From Chara braunii (taxonomy: Eukaryota > Streptophyta > Charophyceae > Charales > Characeae), in the NCBI GenBank assembly GCA_003427395.1, contig BFEA01000804.1, positions 520,011 to 556,423 of the forward strand: a stretch of DNA of 36,413 nucleotides, in the 5' to 3' direction. The position numbers were made by a program, and so were the translations under genes. Below the pieces are notes generated by a model, which did no database searches, had not been told where the DNA came from, and saw nothing but the letters and a program-made list of their open reading frames with translations. Of the stretch, positions 1-9,484 are shown one piece after another (position 1 is the stretch's first letter; each line of letters opens with the position of its first letter).

Positions 1-333
1 TCCACCCTGCCGCGACCAAAACCCAGCGCGCAGTCCCACGGGCAGCTATCGGTCCCGCATTTTTCAAAGAAACTGCCACCCCCCCCAAAGTGTCGTGCCT
101 GCACCTGTCTGCATTTTTCGAACCTTCCAACGACCAAACGAGCCCGAATCAACGACCAGGAAAATGACTCGGGGGGGAAATGTCTCGGGGGGGAAAACGC
201 ACCCTTGACGGGCTGCAAACAGCAAGCAGGCAGGCACCGGGATGACAGCCCAAGATATAGCCCTCCTGGTGGGCCCGATTGTCGAGCCGTGGTGAGTAGT
301 CCCAGTTCCCTGGTCCCCTTCTGCTTGTTAGGC
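1..333. other. 5' flanking DNA, no gene recognised
   Basis: No convincing open frame or RNA gene. It contains a C-homopolymer-rich stretch near 78-88 and a short tandem motif (CTCGGGGGGGAAA, twice, near 168-196). It lies more than 1 kb upstream of the protease start codon, so it may be distal promoter or repeat-derived DNA; the sequence does not decide. Confidence 0.4.
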
Positions 334-760
334 CCCATCTGAGTTGGCGCCCAAAGAACTGGGGCCAATTGATGCCCCTAGAACACCCCTTCTAACCTTC
401 AGCAGCTCGCTTGCCCCGCTCGGCTCCAGGCCCGCTTGCCCCGCTCGGCGCCGCTTGGCCCGCTTGGCGCCTCTTGCCTTGGTTCCAGGCCCGCTTGCCC
501 CGCTCGGCGCCGCGTGCTTCAGTTCCAGGCCCGCTTGCCTCGGTTCCAGGCTCGCTTGCCCCGCTCGGCCCCGCTTCCAGGCTCGTGTGCCCCGCTTGTC
601 CGCGCTCGCCCGCGCTCGCCCGTCCTCGCCCCGCTCGGCCCGCTCGCCCCCGCTCGTCCCCGCTGTCTCCCGCTCGCCCCCGCTCGTCCCCGCTGTCTCC
701 CGCTCGCCCCCGCTCGCCCCCGCGAGCGACAACTGCTCGCATCGTCGCAGGTCGCAGGTC
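334..760. repeat. GC-rich, strand-asymmetric minisatellite
   Basis: A C-rich plus strand built from degenerate copies of a unit of about 60 bp (blocks such as TTCCAGGCCCGCTTG followed by CCCCGCTCGGC). It passes into 30-bp units that are exact over 641-670 and 671-700, with a third partial copy after that. All six frames look open only because C/G-rich repeats lack stop codons; the resulting Arg/Ala/Pro/Gly-rich proteins are not credible genes. The complementary strand is G-rich and could form G-quadruplex or R-loop structures (inference). Confidence 0.8.
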
Positions 761-1170
761 GATATTGGGGGAAGGAAGGGCACCCATGTCTCCGATCAGA
801 AACACAAGAGGGCGTGTGTCTGATGTCTCTGATCCGTCCCACCTATGTCTCCGATCAAGAAACAAGTGGGCGTGCGACCTATGTCAAACAAGAGGATGCA
901 CTCGCCCGGTTGTAGCAAGGTAGCGAAGAAAGATCACGCTGCGTCGTTGCAAGTATCAGGTTGGAATCGCGCCTGTTCGAATCGTGCGGGTTATGCGCGA
1001 CCAGAAGGAAAGCGTGCAAGAGACGAAGAGGGAGAAGTCGGTCCCTGCCACTCTCTCTTGTTCTCTGCCCTTTTCTAATTGCGCGTCGAGTGCGTCGTGG
1101 CGAATATTCATTTAGAAAAAAATGATTCGCAGTTTCATCTTCTGCATTGAATTGATTTAGAACAGGATTT
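761..1170. other. Proximal 5' flank with an imperfect duplicated segment
   Basis: Between about 785 and 890 a segment beginning ATGTCTCCGATCA is repeated imperfectly (ATGTCTCCGATCAGAAACA, then ATGTCTCCGATCAAGAAACA, each followed by a GGGCGTG block). From about 1080 the sequence becomes AT-richer (GAATATTCATTTAG). No clear TATA box at a fixed distance from the start codon was seen. Confidence 0.45.
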
Positions 1171-1249
1171 TGAACGAGCTACAGAGGCGGCAGAGGAGGG
1201 AGGCGTTGGACATCCTCGTGCGTGCGTGACTCATTGATTAGACGTCGCG
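1171..1249 (+). promoter_or_regulatory. Duplicated upstream module, copy 1
   Basis: First copy of a 79-bp module repeated at 89-bp spacing directly upstream of the protease start; the copies differ at about three positions. It contains TGACTCA (AP-1/GCN4-type bZIP site) and GACGTC (ACGT-core palindrome recognised by plant bZIP factors). Whether this is promoter or 5' UTR cannot be told without a mapped transcription start. Confidence 0.6.
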
Positions 1250-1259
1250 GGCAGGGATC

Positions 1260-1338
1260 TGAACGAGCTACAGAGGCCGCAGAGGAGGGAGGCGTTGGAC
1301 AGCCGCGTGCGTGCGTGACTCATTGATTAGACGTCGCG
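1260..1338 (+). promoter_or_regulatory. Duplicated upstream module, copy 2
   Basis: Second copy of the 79-bp module, ending 20 bp before the ATG at 1359. TGACTCA and GACGTC are both conserved, so there are two of each motif in a short tandem arrangement. If the transcription start lies upstream, this copy is 5' UTR. Motif identities are seen directly; their regulatory role is inferred. Confidence 0.6.
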
Positions 1339-1358
1339 TGTGACAGAGAGGAAGGACG

Positions 1359-1670
1359 ATGGAGAGCCGAGGTCCCTTTATCCTATTCTTGTTGCTTGTT
1401 GGGATCTGCGTCGTCGTCGCCGACATAGAGGTGGATATTACCGTCTCTGAGGTGGATGTCACGGGCTCGAAGCTTGCGGATGGCGCGACTGATGAGGTAG
1501 ATGGCGTGACTGCTCGTGGGAATCACCTGGCTCTCAAGCGAATGCTGCGCAACGTCGATTTTGTCTTCCAGCAGTTCGTGGAGGAGCACGGGAAGAACTA
1601 CACCGGAAAAGAGTACGCCTATCGCCGGCAGGTCTTCGCCAAGAATCTTATGAAAGCAGCGTGGAACCAG
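1359..1670 (+). CDS. Papain-family (C1A) cysteine protease, RD19/cathepsin F-like, exon 1
   Basis: This exon encodes residues 1-104: the signal peptide and the first half of the inhibitory propeptide of a secreted or vacuolar cysteine protease. Residues 5-21 are a hydrophobic core typical of a signal peptide. A sequon (NYT) is at residue 80. Residues 85-104 carry the full ERFNAQ pattern (E85, R89, F93, N96, A100, Q104), diagnostic of the cathepsin F/RD19 branch rather than the ERFNIN branch. The exon ends exactly after Q104, followed by GTTCGT, a phase-0 donor. Although the frame stays open to 1904, family alignment breaks at 1670 and resumes in frame at 30078, so the longer frame is intron read-through. 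The ATG at 1359 was chosen because it precedes the signal peptide. Confidence 0.85.
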
Positions 1671-1910
1671 GTTCGTGTGAGCAATTTTCTATTCTCAAAA
1701 CCCATCCCTGTTCATCCCTATATCCTGGAAGCATCTTTGGCCAACCCTCCGTTCGCCCACAAGGGGAGTCATGCCCATCAACGTTCTTCGGGTTACTCGC
1801 TTCAGGTTGCAGCACTTCGTCACGTTCTAGCTGTCTCCCTCAGTTCTCCTTGTTTTTTCATCTGTTCACATACATCCATGGTTGTATTTATTCCACGTGT
1901 GTAGACTGAC

Positions 1911-1921
1911 TGCGCGCGCGT

Positions 1922-1990
<69 letters not shown>
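1911..1990. repeat. Compound (CG)n(TG)n(GA)n microsatellite
   Basis: A short CG run, then TG dinucleotides, then GA dinucleotides up to about 1990. Antisense frames reading long Ser-Leu or His-Thr strings come from this array and are not genes. Confidence 0.95.
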
Positions 1991-1997
<7 letters not shown>

Positions 1998-2722
1998 GGC
2001 CTGAGCGTTTTTGTCAATCACAGGAGTGGATAGTGACCTTTTTTTTCTTTCTGTTCTGTGAAGAAGGAAGGACTGATGGCGAGCCCTCCGCCGAACGTCC
2101 GCAACTCTCAACGGGTTGTTGTGGCCCTCATGCAGCTGGTGCCGGTCTTGGCCCAGCTTATGTCCTTGCCGCCCTCAACAGGGTCAGTGACTTGACACGT
2201 GGCACGCGACGCTGCCACGTGGGCAAGATAGCATGGGCGGGCTGTAGGTGAGGCGCTCTGGGTAGTGGTAGTCGATTTAAGGAATAAATAGCCAGGTGAA
2301 CTAAATGAGGGTGGTCTGCGGAGGAAGAAGAGTACGACTGTGTTATGGTACTTGTGGAGCTGATTCGATCTCACTATAGCATAAGAAGACGAAGTAAAGG
2401 TGAGGGTGAAGGTGCTCGTTGAGCGGAGATAACCCTCAGCATCTCTCTCGATAAGGACGGTAGTAGGGCCTCTTTCCACTACACAATACTACGTGCATTT
2501 GGCGGCGTTCTTGTCTGGATACATGTAAAATGTTGGACTCCTCCGAATGCACATAGACGGGAAAGCGTCCAAATGCATGTACAGGGTTTTGAAGTGGAGC
2601 GATGCCCATTGTCTGCGGACTATATAAACGCATACGGTTTAGGCTACCCACCCTCGTGCGGATCCAACCCAATTTTTGATAATAAAAAAAAAAAAGACGA
2701 TGAGGGTGAAAAGGATACAAAC
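1991..2722. other. Intronic DNA without a recognised gene
   Basis: No family recognised. An imperfect inverted repeat flanks 2493-2585: GTGCATTTGGCGGCGTT on the left, and on the right AAAGCGTCCAAATGCAT, approximately its reverse complement. Short open frames on both strands lack any domain signature. Confidence 0.5.
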
Positions 2723-2825
2723 TAAAGAAATAGGGGACATTGGTTAAAATTGGAACGACACGGAGACTATTTGCATGGCCCCTGCGTAAGTACAGCACGC
2801 GTAGATCGAGAAATGCTCCTATGTT
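2723..2825 (+). ncRNA. U6 snRNA-like degenerate copy 1
   Basis: Recognisable by hand alignment to plant U6 from GGGGACAT (2733) through AAAATTGGAACGA, GCATGGCCCCTGCG and ATCGAGAAATG to about 2818; roughly four of five positions agree. The ACAGAGA box reads ACGGAGA and the following AGATTAG is altered, so a functional spliceosomal RNA is unlikely. No upstream sequence element or TATA box at plant U6 spacing was seen. It abuts copy 2 head to tail. Best called a pseudogene or RNA-derived repeat. Confidence 0.8.
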
Positions 2826-2829
2826 TATT

Positions 2830-2906
2830 GTTCGTCTGTCGGGACATCAGTTAAAATTGGAACGATACCGAGAAGGTAGACCCGCATGGTCCCTGCGCAA
2901 GGGAGG
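2830..2906 (+). ncRNA. U6 snRNA-like degenerate copy 2
   Basis: Starts a few bases after copy 1 and runs from the 5' stem region through GGGACATC, TTAAAATTGGAACGATAC, CGAGAAG and GCATGGTCCCTGCGCAAGG, then breaks into an A-rich stretch (about 2908). The 3' quarter of U6 is missing. The catalytic box is changed (ACCGAGA) and extra bases separate it from GCATGG. Its phase relative to copy 1 suggests a tandem dimer rather than two independent insertions. Confidence 0.78.
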
Positions 2907-3002
2907 GAAAAAATAACTAGAAAAATATAAAATTAGAAAGAGGACAAGAAAGCATACAGTCGAAATGAGGACAGAAGAAAAACACGGTCAACGGCACGCG
3001 GG

Positions 3003-3042
3003 AAATTCGTGCAGGACATCCGTTAAAACTGAAACGATACAG
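3003..3042 (+). ncRNA. U6 snRNA-like copy 3, 5' part
   Basis: Contains AGGACATCCGTTAAAACTG and AAACGATACAG, matching the 5' region of U6 up to the ACAGAGA box, where similarity stops abruptly. The matching 3' part of U6 resumes about 250 bp downstream at 3294, so the two halves are probably one copy interrupted at the box. Confidence 0.7.
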
Positions 3043-3293
3043 TTTCTTTTTGTGCTTTTTTTGGAATGTTAATTATAAGTCGAGACCCGGGACGTCACAA
3101 TTCAACCCGGAGTTATCCTGGCAGAAGTAGCCAGTTTAGAGGCCTCGCTGCACTATCCTCATGCACGAAAGACAAAAAAAATATGGCAATGTATCTTTCC
3201 ATGTTCTAGCGGTGGATTCATTTTCAACGTACGGTCATTATAGCTGTATTTAGACTGAAAGGTCGCTCAAATACAGCTAGTAGCTTACAGCCA
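3043..3293. mobile_element. Sequence interrupting a U6 copy
   Basis: A 251-bp segment between U6-like halves, bounded by ATACAG (3037-3042) on the left and ATACGG (3294-3299) on the right, which look like a decayed 6-bp target duplication. GT-AG boundaries can be drawn (3042-3290), but removing that stretch would leave seven extra bases, arguing against a clean spliceosomal intron. The segment contains GCCTCGCTGCACTATCC, similar to GCCTCGCTCCACTACTCC at about 13300 near another U6 relic, so it may be a repeat family. The mobile nature is inferred. Confidence 0.45.
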
Positions 3294-3358
3294 ATACGGA
3301 GAAGATTAGCATGGCCACTGCGTAAGGATGACGCACATGAAGTCGGGAAAAGGTCCAA
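3294..3358 (+). ncRNA. U6 snRNA-like copy 3, 3' part
   Basis: Matches U6 from the catalytic box to the 3' end: ATACGGAGAAGATTAGC, ATGGCCACTGCGTAAGGATG, ACGCACATG, then GTCGGGAAAAGGTCCAA. This half is the best preserved of the cluster (AGAAGATTAGCATGG is exact). The 5' stem lies in the segment ending at 3042. Confidence 0.78.
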
Positions 3359-3457
3359 GCGGCACGGTACAAATAGCTCCGATCTCATCGCTCAAGGGTG
3401 AAGCATCTCAAGGAAGTGGTAAGGAATGGACAGCAAATCAACGACTTAACGACTCGG

Positions 3458-3607
3458 CTTCTTGTTTCTGCCGAAGGGGGACCCTACGCGCCAATTCCAC
3501 TCCTCGATTTGATTTTTCGATTTGATTTCTCGACTTCTTGTTTCTGCCAAAGGGGACCCCACGCGCCAATTCCACCCCTCGATTTGATTTCTCGATTTGA
3601 TTTCTAC
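3458..3607. repeat. Two-copy 76-bp tandem repeat
   Basis: Units 3458-3533 and 3534-3607, each beginning CTTCTTGTTTCTGCC, containing ACGCGCCAATTCCAC and ending in repeated TCGATTTGATTT. They differ at a few positions. The open frames across the repeat are not genes. Confidence 0.85.
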
Positions 3608-4014
3608 CGCCACATCACCCGCAGACTTTCCAACTATCTTACATAAAGACACGTGGCACAAGTCAAAGAAAAAATCTCTAGTCTCCCGGAGATGATGACA
3701 CGTGGCATCAATCGAAATGGGGAACTGAGGGGTTAAGAAAACCAGAGCTAGGGAAGGGGAGGTGATGGCGATTTTTCAGGGGAGAGTGGCGGTTGTGGGA
3801 AAGGTAAAAAAGAAGCGTGATATTGCGAAACTCTAGAGAAAAAGGCGATGGGTTCGGAGGGTCAAGCAAACATCTTCTTCATGCATGCCTCTTCATGCAA
3901 GCACTGCGCTGAGATATTCAAGGCTATCCCCGTTCCTGACTTTCTGCCACATCGGCATGATTGGGACAGGGGGGGAGAGGCTGGGACGGGTAACTGGGCA
4001 CAGACAGACAGCCT

Positions 4015-4020
<6 letters not shown>
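3608..4020. other. Intronic DNA, no gene seen
   Basis: Two nearby occurrences of ACACGTGGCA (about 3650 and 3698), each followed by loosely U6-tail-like sequence, are too short to call. Otherwise unremarkable. Confidence 0.4.
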
Positions 4021-4074
<54 letters not shown>

Positions 4075-4103
4075 CCCGTGCTTGCGCACATGCGCGATCT
4101 TTC

Positions 4104-4164
<61 letters not shown>

Positions 4165-4165
4165 N
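4020..4165. repeat. (GA)n arrays with a single-N gap
   Basis: Two GA arrays (about 4020-4072 and 4107-4164) separated by a unique linker starting GGTACCCGTGCTTGCG. A lone N at 4165 marks an unresolved assembly join. All Arg-Glu and Ser-Leu proteins here come from the repeat. Confidence 0.95.
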
Positions 4166-5180
4166 CACACTTGCAACAATAGACAACACGTGCGAGGTTT
4201 TACTTTCGCAGTATACACGTCCTGTCCATGGCATGCGAGAACTGTCGCCATTACCCTTCTACCTCACTGCTCAGGTAATTCTTTCAGCCACCGTCCCTGA
4301 ATTTATACCCTATCATCCTTATCCTTCCCACCTGCTTGTCCTCAATCCCTGCAGTGTCCTCATCATCGTTGCCTCTGATTTCTCCGTAGTCACGCTCTGT
4401 AACGCCCTTGTCGTCGTTGGTTTCCCTTGGTCGTCGATTTGCTGCATATAACATCTTCCTCTTGCGTATGCTCCTATGGTGCAGTCTATTCTGTTTCTAT
4501 TCCTCTCTCTGTGCCGGACTTCCGTGCTCATTCAGTTTATTTCCCTTTCAGCCGTCTTTCTGTCGAAAAATAATGCTGAAAATTTTGTTTATATCTGACT
4601 TGTCTTTTTGGCTTTCTTCTGGCTTTGTATGTTCTTTGTCTTTCGGGTGGTGATGGGTTTCATTATTTTTCAGGTCTGTACTTTCATCTTCCCGTCGCAT
4701 GTTTGTTATATGCTTACTCTGGTTTTCGGTTCGATTCATTTCACTGCGTATGTTGGGAAATCAATACGGTCATTTTTGCGTCATTATATCTGCATGTCGC
4801 CGATCTTTTTTATGTGATTTTAGGCTTGCGCGTTCCCTTTTCTTTTTCTTTTTCTTTTTTTTTTATCTTTTATTGTTTTTCTTTCTCTGATTTTATATCA
4901 TTTTCCTATTGGTGTTTCTTCTGCTTCCAGACACTCTCGGAATTTCCTCCGGACTTCAGTGTCTTTGCAATTTCTGATGAATGCCAAAATCGCAGTGCGG
5001 GTTATCCTCCATGGGTAGTCCATCAGTCGGAGTTCCCTACAAAACAGCTTACAAAACAGCTTCATTGCCGTGGTCAGGTCTGCGACATCATAGGTGTTCG
5101 CTACCATTCTGTGAAGCGTGCCAATTATCGTCAGTATCTTTGTTTTCTCGGAACCCGCACTCCTGAAGCGACGCAATGTC

Positions 5181-5182
<2 letters not shown>
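4166..5182. other. Pyrimidine-rich intronic DNA, no gene seen
   Basis: T/C-rich plus strand with several open frames rich in Phe, Leu and Ser but with no recognisable domain, repeat or start context. I treat these as chance frames. Confidence 0.45.

Positions 5183-5254
<72 letters not shown>
5183..5254. repeat. (GA)n array
   Basis: Pure GA dinucleotides for about 70 bp, then GTACCCATGCTTGTGCACG. That flank is almost the same as the one after the first array at 4073, so microsatellite and flank were copied together. Confidence 0.95.
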
Positions 5255-5256
<2 letters not shown>

Positions 5257-6303
5257 TACCCATGCTTGTGCACGTGCGTGGCCAGGAGAGAGAGAACGAC
5301 CAAGAACTTCATGCAAGCAGGGGCGGGAGTGAAGTTTTTACCACCTGGCAAAGAAGAGAGCAACCATTCACGAAGCAAAATCAGGGCCGGGTTCTTAAGA
5401 GGTTTCTGATTTGTTGAAACGCTGGTGAGCGAATGACGCGTGGGAGCAACTTTATGGGCATAACGCAGAATGACTGTGGTGAGATATCAGAAACTCATAA
5501 TTGGTTCGGATTAGAGTACTTTCTACTACTGAGTTGTATGGATTGATTGGTTGCGAAAAATATCAGTCCGTCTTCGCCCGAATGGAACACTTTGTGATTA
5601 CAGCTGTTTTTCGTGTAGTTTTCTGTCTCGATTCAATGATAACGACCAGGCGTTCTATTCGAACAAAGTGAGGACGACAGCTGGGAAGGGCGAACCGGTA
5701 GAGCGACAGGAGTTCATGGACTGTTTTTACAAGGAATCTATTATCATGAGAACATGAGGCCGGAAATTCCTCACAAACATCCCCAAAAAAAAACTTGTCT
5801 CGCACTGGTCCGGTTGCCCAGCTTAGAACCTTGGATTTTAATCCAACAACACTGCTGCCCAAACACAAAACAAACCAAAACAAACCAAAATCAACACAGC
5901 AGCACACTGCTGCCCAAACGCAAAACAACGAAAACCAACACAGCAGCACAGATGTGCAGGCAAACACAGACAAACCAACCAAAACGAAATACTAACCAGA
6001 GAGACTCATGTCCCTCCTCTTGACTAGCCTAACAAAACTTCCTGGGTTAAATCCCCCTTGAAGTTCCTGAAGTTCCCTGCCTAACTCGGCAGGGTGGACC
6101 ACCGGTCCACAGTCGTTGTGACACTCTCTTCCCTTACTGTCCCTCTTGCCTCCTACTCTGGATGATTACAACCGAGTGTCCTGGCTGGGGCCTTAGGGTG
6201 AACCCAGCCTTCTCCTACCCTATGCCTACGTTCCATTCTTTCTTTGTCTACACTACCCTTTTATTTAAGCAGCCAATCCGAAAACTCCAGATCTGAATTG
6301 TTC
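5255..6303. other. Intronic DNA with A/C-rich simple repeats
   Basis: About 5855-5965 has repeated AACACAGCAGCACA and AAACCAAAACAAACC motifs. A perfect 7-bp hairpin GTGGACC-ACC-GGTCCAC is at 6094-6110. The right part may be the 3' untranslated region of the minus-strand LINE that ends near 6304. No host gene recognised. Confidence 0.45.
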
Positions 6304-7380
6304 TCAATTGTGACTAGGCTTCCTCTGTTTCCCCATGTTTTGGAGAACCACTGCCTGCCTTGCCCCCTCCCTTCCCCTCTTCTGCCCTTTCTCTTCCAAT
6401 TCCACCAATATGGCAGTCCTAATCTGAGATTTGACAGTGTTGATCATTTCCTTGTCATTCATGTCCTCGTTGTTGAATACTTGTTTGTTTCTTCCCTGCC
6501 ATATCACTGAGAAGCAGATAGCTCGAGTCACCCGGGCAACATAGCCCCATCCTTTTGTCAGGTGGAAACGTTCTGGAACTCCTAGTAGAACCCATGTCTT
6601 GTCGCATGGAAAGGCCCCATCTGAGAGTTGTAGCCACTGTTTCGCCCACCATCTCCAAATCCTGGCTGAGGCCGGAGAGTCCCACTGTAGGTGGACAACT
6701 GACTCGTATGCCCATTGGCATCTTTTGCATGTTATGTCCACTAACATCCCTCTCTCCGTTAGGCAAGTCGCTGATGGCGTGGCCAACAGAGATAGGAGCT
6801 ACAAAGTAACCACTAGCCTTTGGCTAGGCATTAACACCAGCTGCTGCCAACAGCGAAGCAGGGAGCGAGTTACCTGTTCCTGGATCTGCCTGAAGCACTT
6901 TGGCCCATCTGTATGTTGCCACCATTCGTGGGCTTCTTCCGGTGTCCTGCACTCTGTAGCCCAGGTCTACGTCAGACTCCTGCAGGTGCGAGTCTCCTGC
7001 TTTACCCCTCCCTTGCCATGCCCATTGCAATGGGTCTGCTCTCAGTAGAGCTTTTGTTAGGCCCCTCACTAGGAGAGTTACCGTCCAAGTTCCGGCCTCA
7101 TCGCAGGTCTCACGGACTCTGATTTGAGCAAGTACAGCCGGGGGTTCTTGCCCCTATTTTCCAAGGAGTGTTCATCTTTACTTGGTCTCCAGCATTCGAA
7201 GGTGCGCCTGCCGTCTCCATTAATTCGTACCAGCTTCCAGTATTCTGACTGGTTGGGGATGAGCTTATCAGTGAACCAGGTCCATGGTGGATCTATCCCT
7301 TCTGGCTCCAGCAGGTCTGCCCACTCCTGCGGGATAGCTTCAATAATTGCGCCTAGTTTTTCGTCCAGTTACCCAACTTC
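6304..7380 (-). pseudogene. LINE ORF2, C-terminal fragment (post-RT region and zf-RVT domain)
   Basis: Reading the minus strand from about 7375 downward gives a protein with the style of the C-terminal part of plant-type L1 ORF2: a stretch with EWADLLEP and WTWFTDKLIP, then LTKALLRADPLQWAW, a frame change, then the reverse-transcriptase zinc-binding motif CKRCQWAYESVVHLQWD (normally C-x2-C ... H ... C; the last Cys is lost). The final frame runs 6786-6304. Endonuclease and RT domains are missing, so this is a 5'-truncated, dead copy, the usual product of target-primed reverse transcription. It lies head-to-head with the plus-strand LINE starting near 7620. Confidence 0.7.
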
Positions 7381-7711
7381 TCTTTTAGGTCTGGTATCGA
7401 GCTCCTACGGCTGGCGCCATACGCTCTGCCCTCGCGTTACCGGGCCGCTAGTACGGTCCTACAATCAGCCGAAGCGCTACCACCGAGATAGCGCCCCAAC
7501 ATTCCCAATGCTTCACCCGCAAGGGGGCGAAGCAGCTTATGGTGGCATGGGGCCCAACCTAGCTGAGTGTTTGGAAGATCGCCGCCCCGCGCCACGAACT
7601 GCGTGCTCAAAGTAGCAAACTAGAGAAATGTAGCGTCCACAAGTAGAGGACGTAGAGTTTACAAGCAGAATAGCACGACTATCCAAAGAGACAGTTCTAC
7701 GACGTCGGGCG
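7381..7711. other. Junction between two LINE copies / probable LINE 5' UTR
   Basis: No domain readable. The right half (about 7620-7711) immediately precedes ORF1 of the plus-strand LINE and is probably its 5' untranslated region. The left half could still belong to the minus-strand LINE. Confidence 0.4.
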
Positions 7712-8617
7712 ATGGAGCAAACGAGGATGGAGGACGGGGAGGATGCTGGAGGAAACGGAGCTGGAGCAAGGTCTCCACCTCCGGGACCGCCAGAACAAAC
7801 CGACTTCTGGGAGGATGAAGACTGAATCAGATCCTTGATGGCGATGTGCTTCGACGACGGGGTATATCCAACGGAGCTTGACCCTGGAGAGATGACAATC
7901 CAAGGAAGAGAGGTCAGCTTCAAATTAAACACATCATTGGACGAGATCAAGGTGTAGTGGCTTAAGGAAAGGATGGTTTCAGTCATCTTCAAGGAGAACG
8001 CGAGATTCTTGGCCAACAAAGTAAAGGATGACATAATTCGGGCCTTCGAAGATGGATGGGTGTTAGAGCGCTTTTCGATAGAGGCAAGAAGAGGAGGAAT
8101 CGAGATAGAGGGCCCTGACACCCTCTCTTACGTGGCAAAGTCGAGAGAGGTCGCATCGTTCATGATAAGGGAAGGAGAAGTGGACATCCCGCTGAGAAAT
8201 GTGGAGTATGAAGTTCAGTTCAAGCCGTAGATGGCAAGGGCGGAATTTAAGGAATTACGAAGGCAGGAGGCCGAGCGAACATTGTGGGCAGTGGCCATTC
8301 AGTTACCACCCCTAGATGACATGCCATTCATATATGTGCAGAATGAGAAGGCGATTGGTAAGATAGCGATGGCCCACCCTCCGGATGCAGATCCTTCGAG
8401 ACCAACATTAGTCAACGCCCGCTTGGACATCGACCCGGAGGCGAGAGGAATCATGAAAGACAAGATGACGGTGTTCACATCCAAGGGCGATCACTTGGAG
8501 GTCAAACTCGCGTGCTCCTCCACTTCGAAGTGCGACATATGCAAGCAATTCTTCCATGGATTCAAAGTGTCAAAGAGGAGGGAGAGCACAAAACTTGAAA
8601 GAAGCGGCGACAAATAA
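7712..8617 (+). pseudogene. LINE ORF1 (RNA-binding gag-like protein), interrupted
   Basis: One frame runs from ATG 7712 to the stop at 8615, interrupted by three in-frame stops (TGA 7823, TAG 7955, TAG 8228). It encodes an acidic start, then a region resembling the DUF4283-type domain of plant LINE ORF1 (FLANKVKDDIIRAFEDGWVL), and ends with a zinc-knuckle remnant CDICKQFFH in which the expected last Cys is Ser. Such proteins coat LINE RNA in a ribonucleoprotein. Domain naming is by resemblance. After 8617 the coding trace shifts frame. Confidence 0.65.
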
Positions 8618-9386
8618 CGATAGAAGACAACACTCGAAGCAAGCCCAGTCCGGCACAGGTCAACAAGGCAATCGAAGACCTCAATACCAAGGGCCGCTAA
8701 GACCACAACCATCACAGGTGTTTTCGGTGGGAGGCGGGGGTCTTCCAGGGTACACTCAATTTGTCGCGAATCCGGTTTTCTCCCTAGGGGGATTGCCGAC
8801 ATCTGGCGTCCCCTTCGCCAACATGTATCACTTGGCGGCGGCCTTATACGACATGGCCCGACAAGGAAGCTTTGTACCACAGGGCGTAAACTGACGACTA
8901 CAAAGTCAACAGTTTGGTGGTGGAGTTGGAATGGGCCACCCGGCCCAGGGAGGAGGCTTCGGAGGATAAGGGACGTCGACATTCCAAAGTTGTTTACCCG
9001 GAGCTTTTGGTGAACCACAACAATCAGCGAATTGGGAAGGGAACGACATAGGGAATATGTATGTAACCCCGAAGCTGACATCCGAACCTACACCAACTTG
9101 AGGCAGTAGACAGGCGGAAAGACAAGAAGTAGGAGGGTCGGACGCTAACAGAGTGGGAGGGATGACTACTCCAACATCAAGAACAAAGGAAGACCCACGA
9201 GAAAGATCAAGACCCTCCGGTAAGCAAAGAAGGTTGAGCATGTCAGCGGTTAAAGAGTTGCGGATGGAAGCATCTAGAGAATCCTCTCTGCAATCCCCTG
9301 GTCCGAGTATAACGAATGCAATGCCTGGCAAGAAGACAACACGAGACATACGCTTAGGATCTATTGCGAAAGGACAGGGCGCATGA
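8556..9386 (+). pseudogene. LINE ORF1 C-terminal Gly/Gln-rich region (shifted frame)
   Basis: Continues ORF1 in another frame: a Gln/Gly/Pro-rich low-complexity segment (8556-8894), a stop, then a basic Ser/Arg-rich segment 9153-9386 in the same frame. A disordered basic tail after a zinc knuckle fits LINE ORF1. No separate start is needed; the ATGs are internal. Confidence 0.5.
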
Positions 9387-9484
9387 ATGGAGCAGATCCT
9401 TGTGCTGCTGGTGTGCACGTTTGTAAGGAACGACTTCTGGGTGGTAACGTGGTTAACAAGGACAAGCCCAAATACGCTCCTCTC

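Noticed and set aside
343-372. PBS-like sequence TTGGCGCCCAAAGAACTGGG
   Set aside because: Resembles a retroelement primer-binding site (TGGCGCC), but no LTR end, partner LTR or coding region was found; it also lies inside a GGCCCCA/TGGGGCC hairpin that could explain the similarity.
328-923. Several open frames of 100-170 codons on both strands
   Set aside because: All are low-complexity Arg/Ala/Pro/Gly strings produced by the GC minisatellite; no domain, and overlapping frames are open simultaneously.
1671-1904. Extension of exon 1 frame to 1904
   Set aside because: The donor GTTCGT and loss of family similarity at 1670, with exact in-frame resumption at 30078, show that this is intron.
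3640-3720. Further U6 tail fragments (GATGACACG ... CAATCGAAATGG)
   Set aside because: Too short and too altered to distinguish from chance.
3848-5417. Open frames rich in Arg-Glu or Ser-Leu
   Set aside because: Direct translations of (GA)n/(CT)n arrays; one crosses an N.
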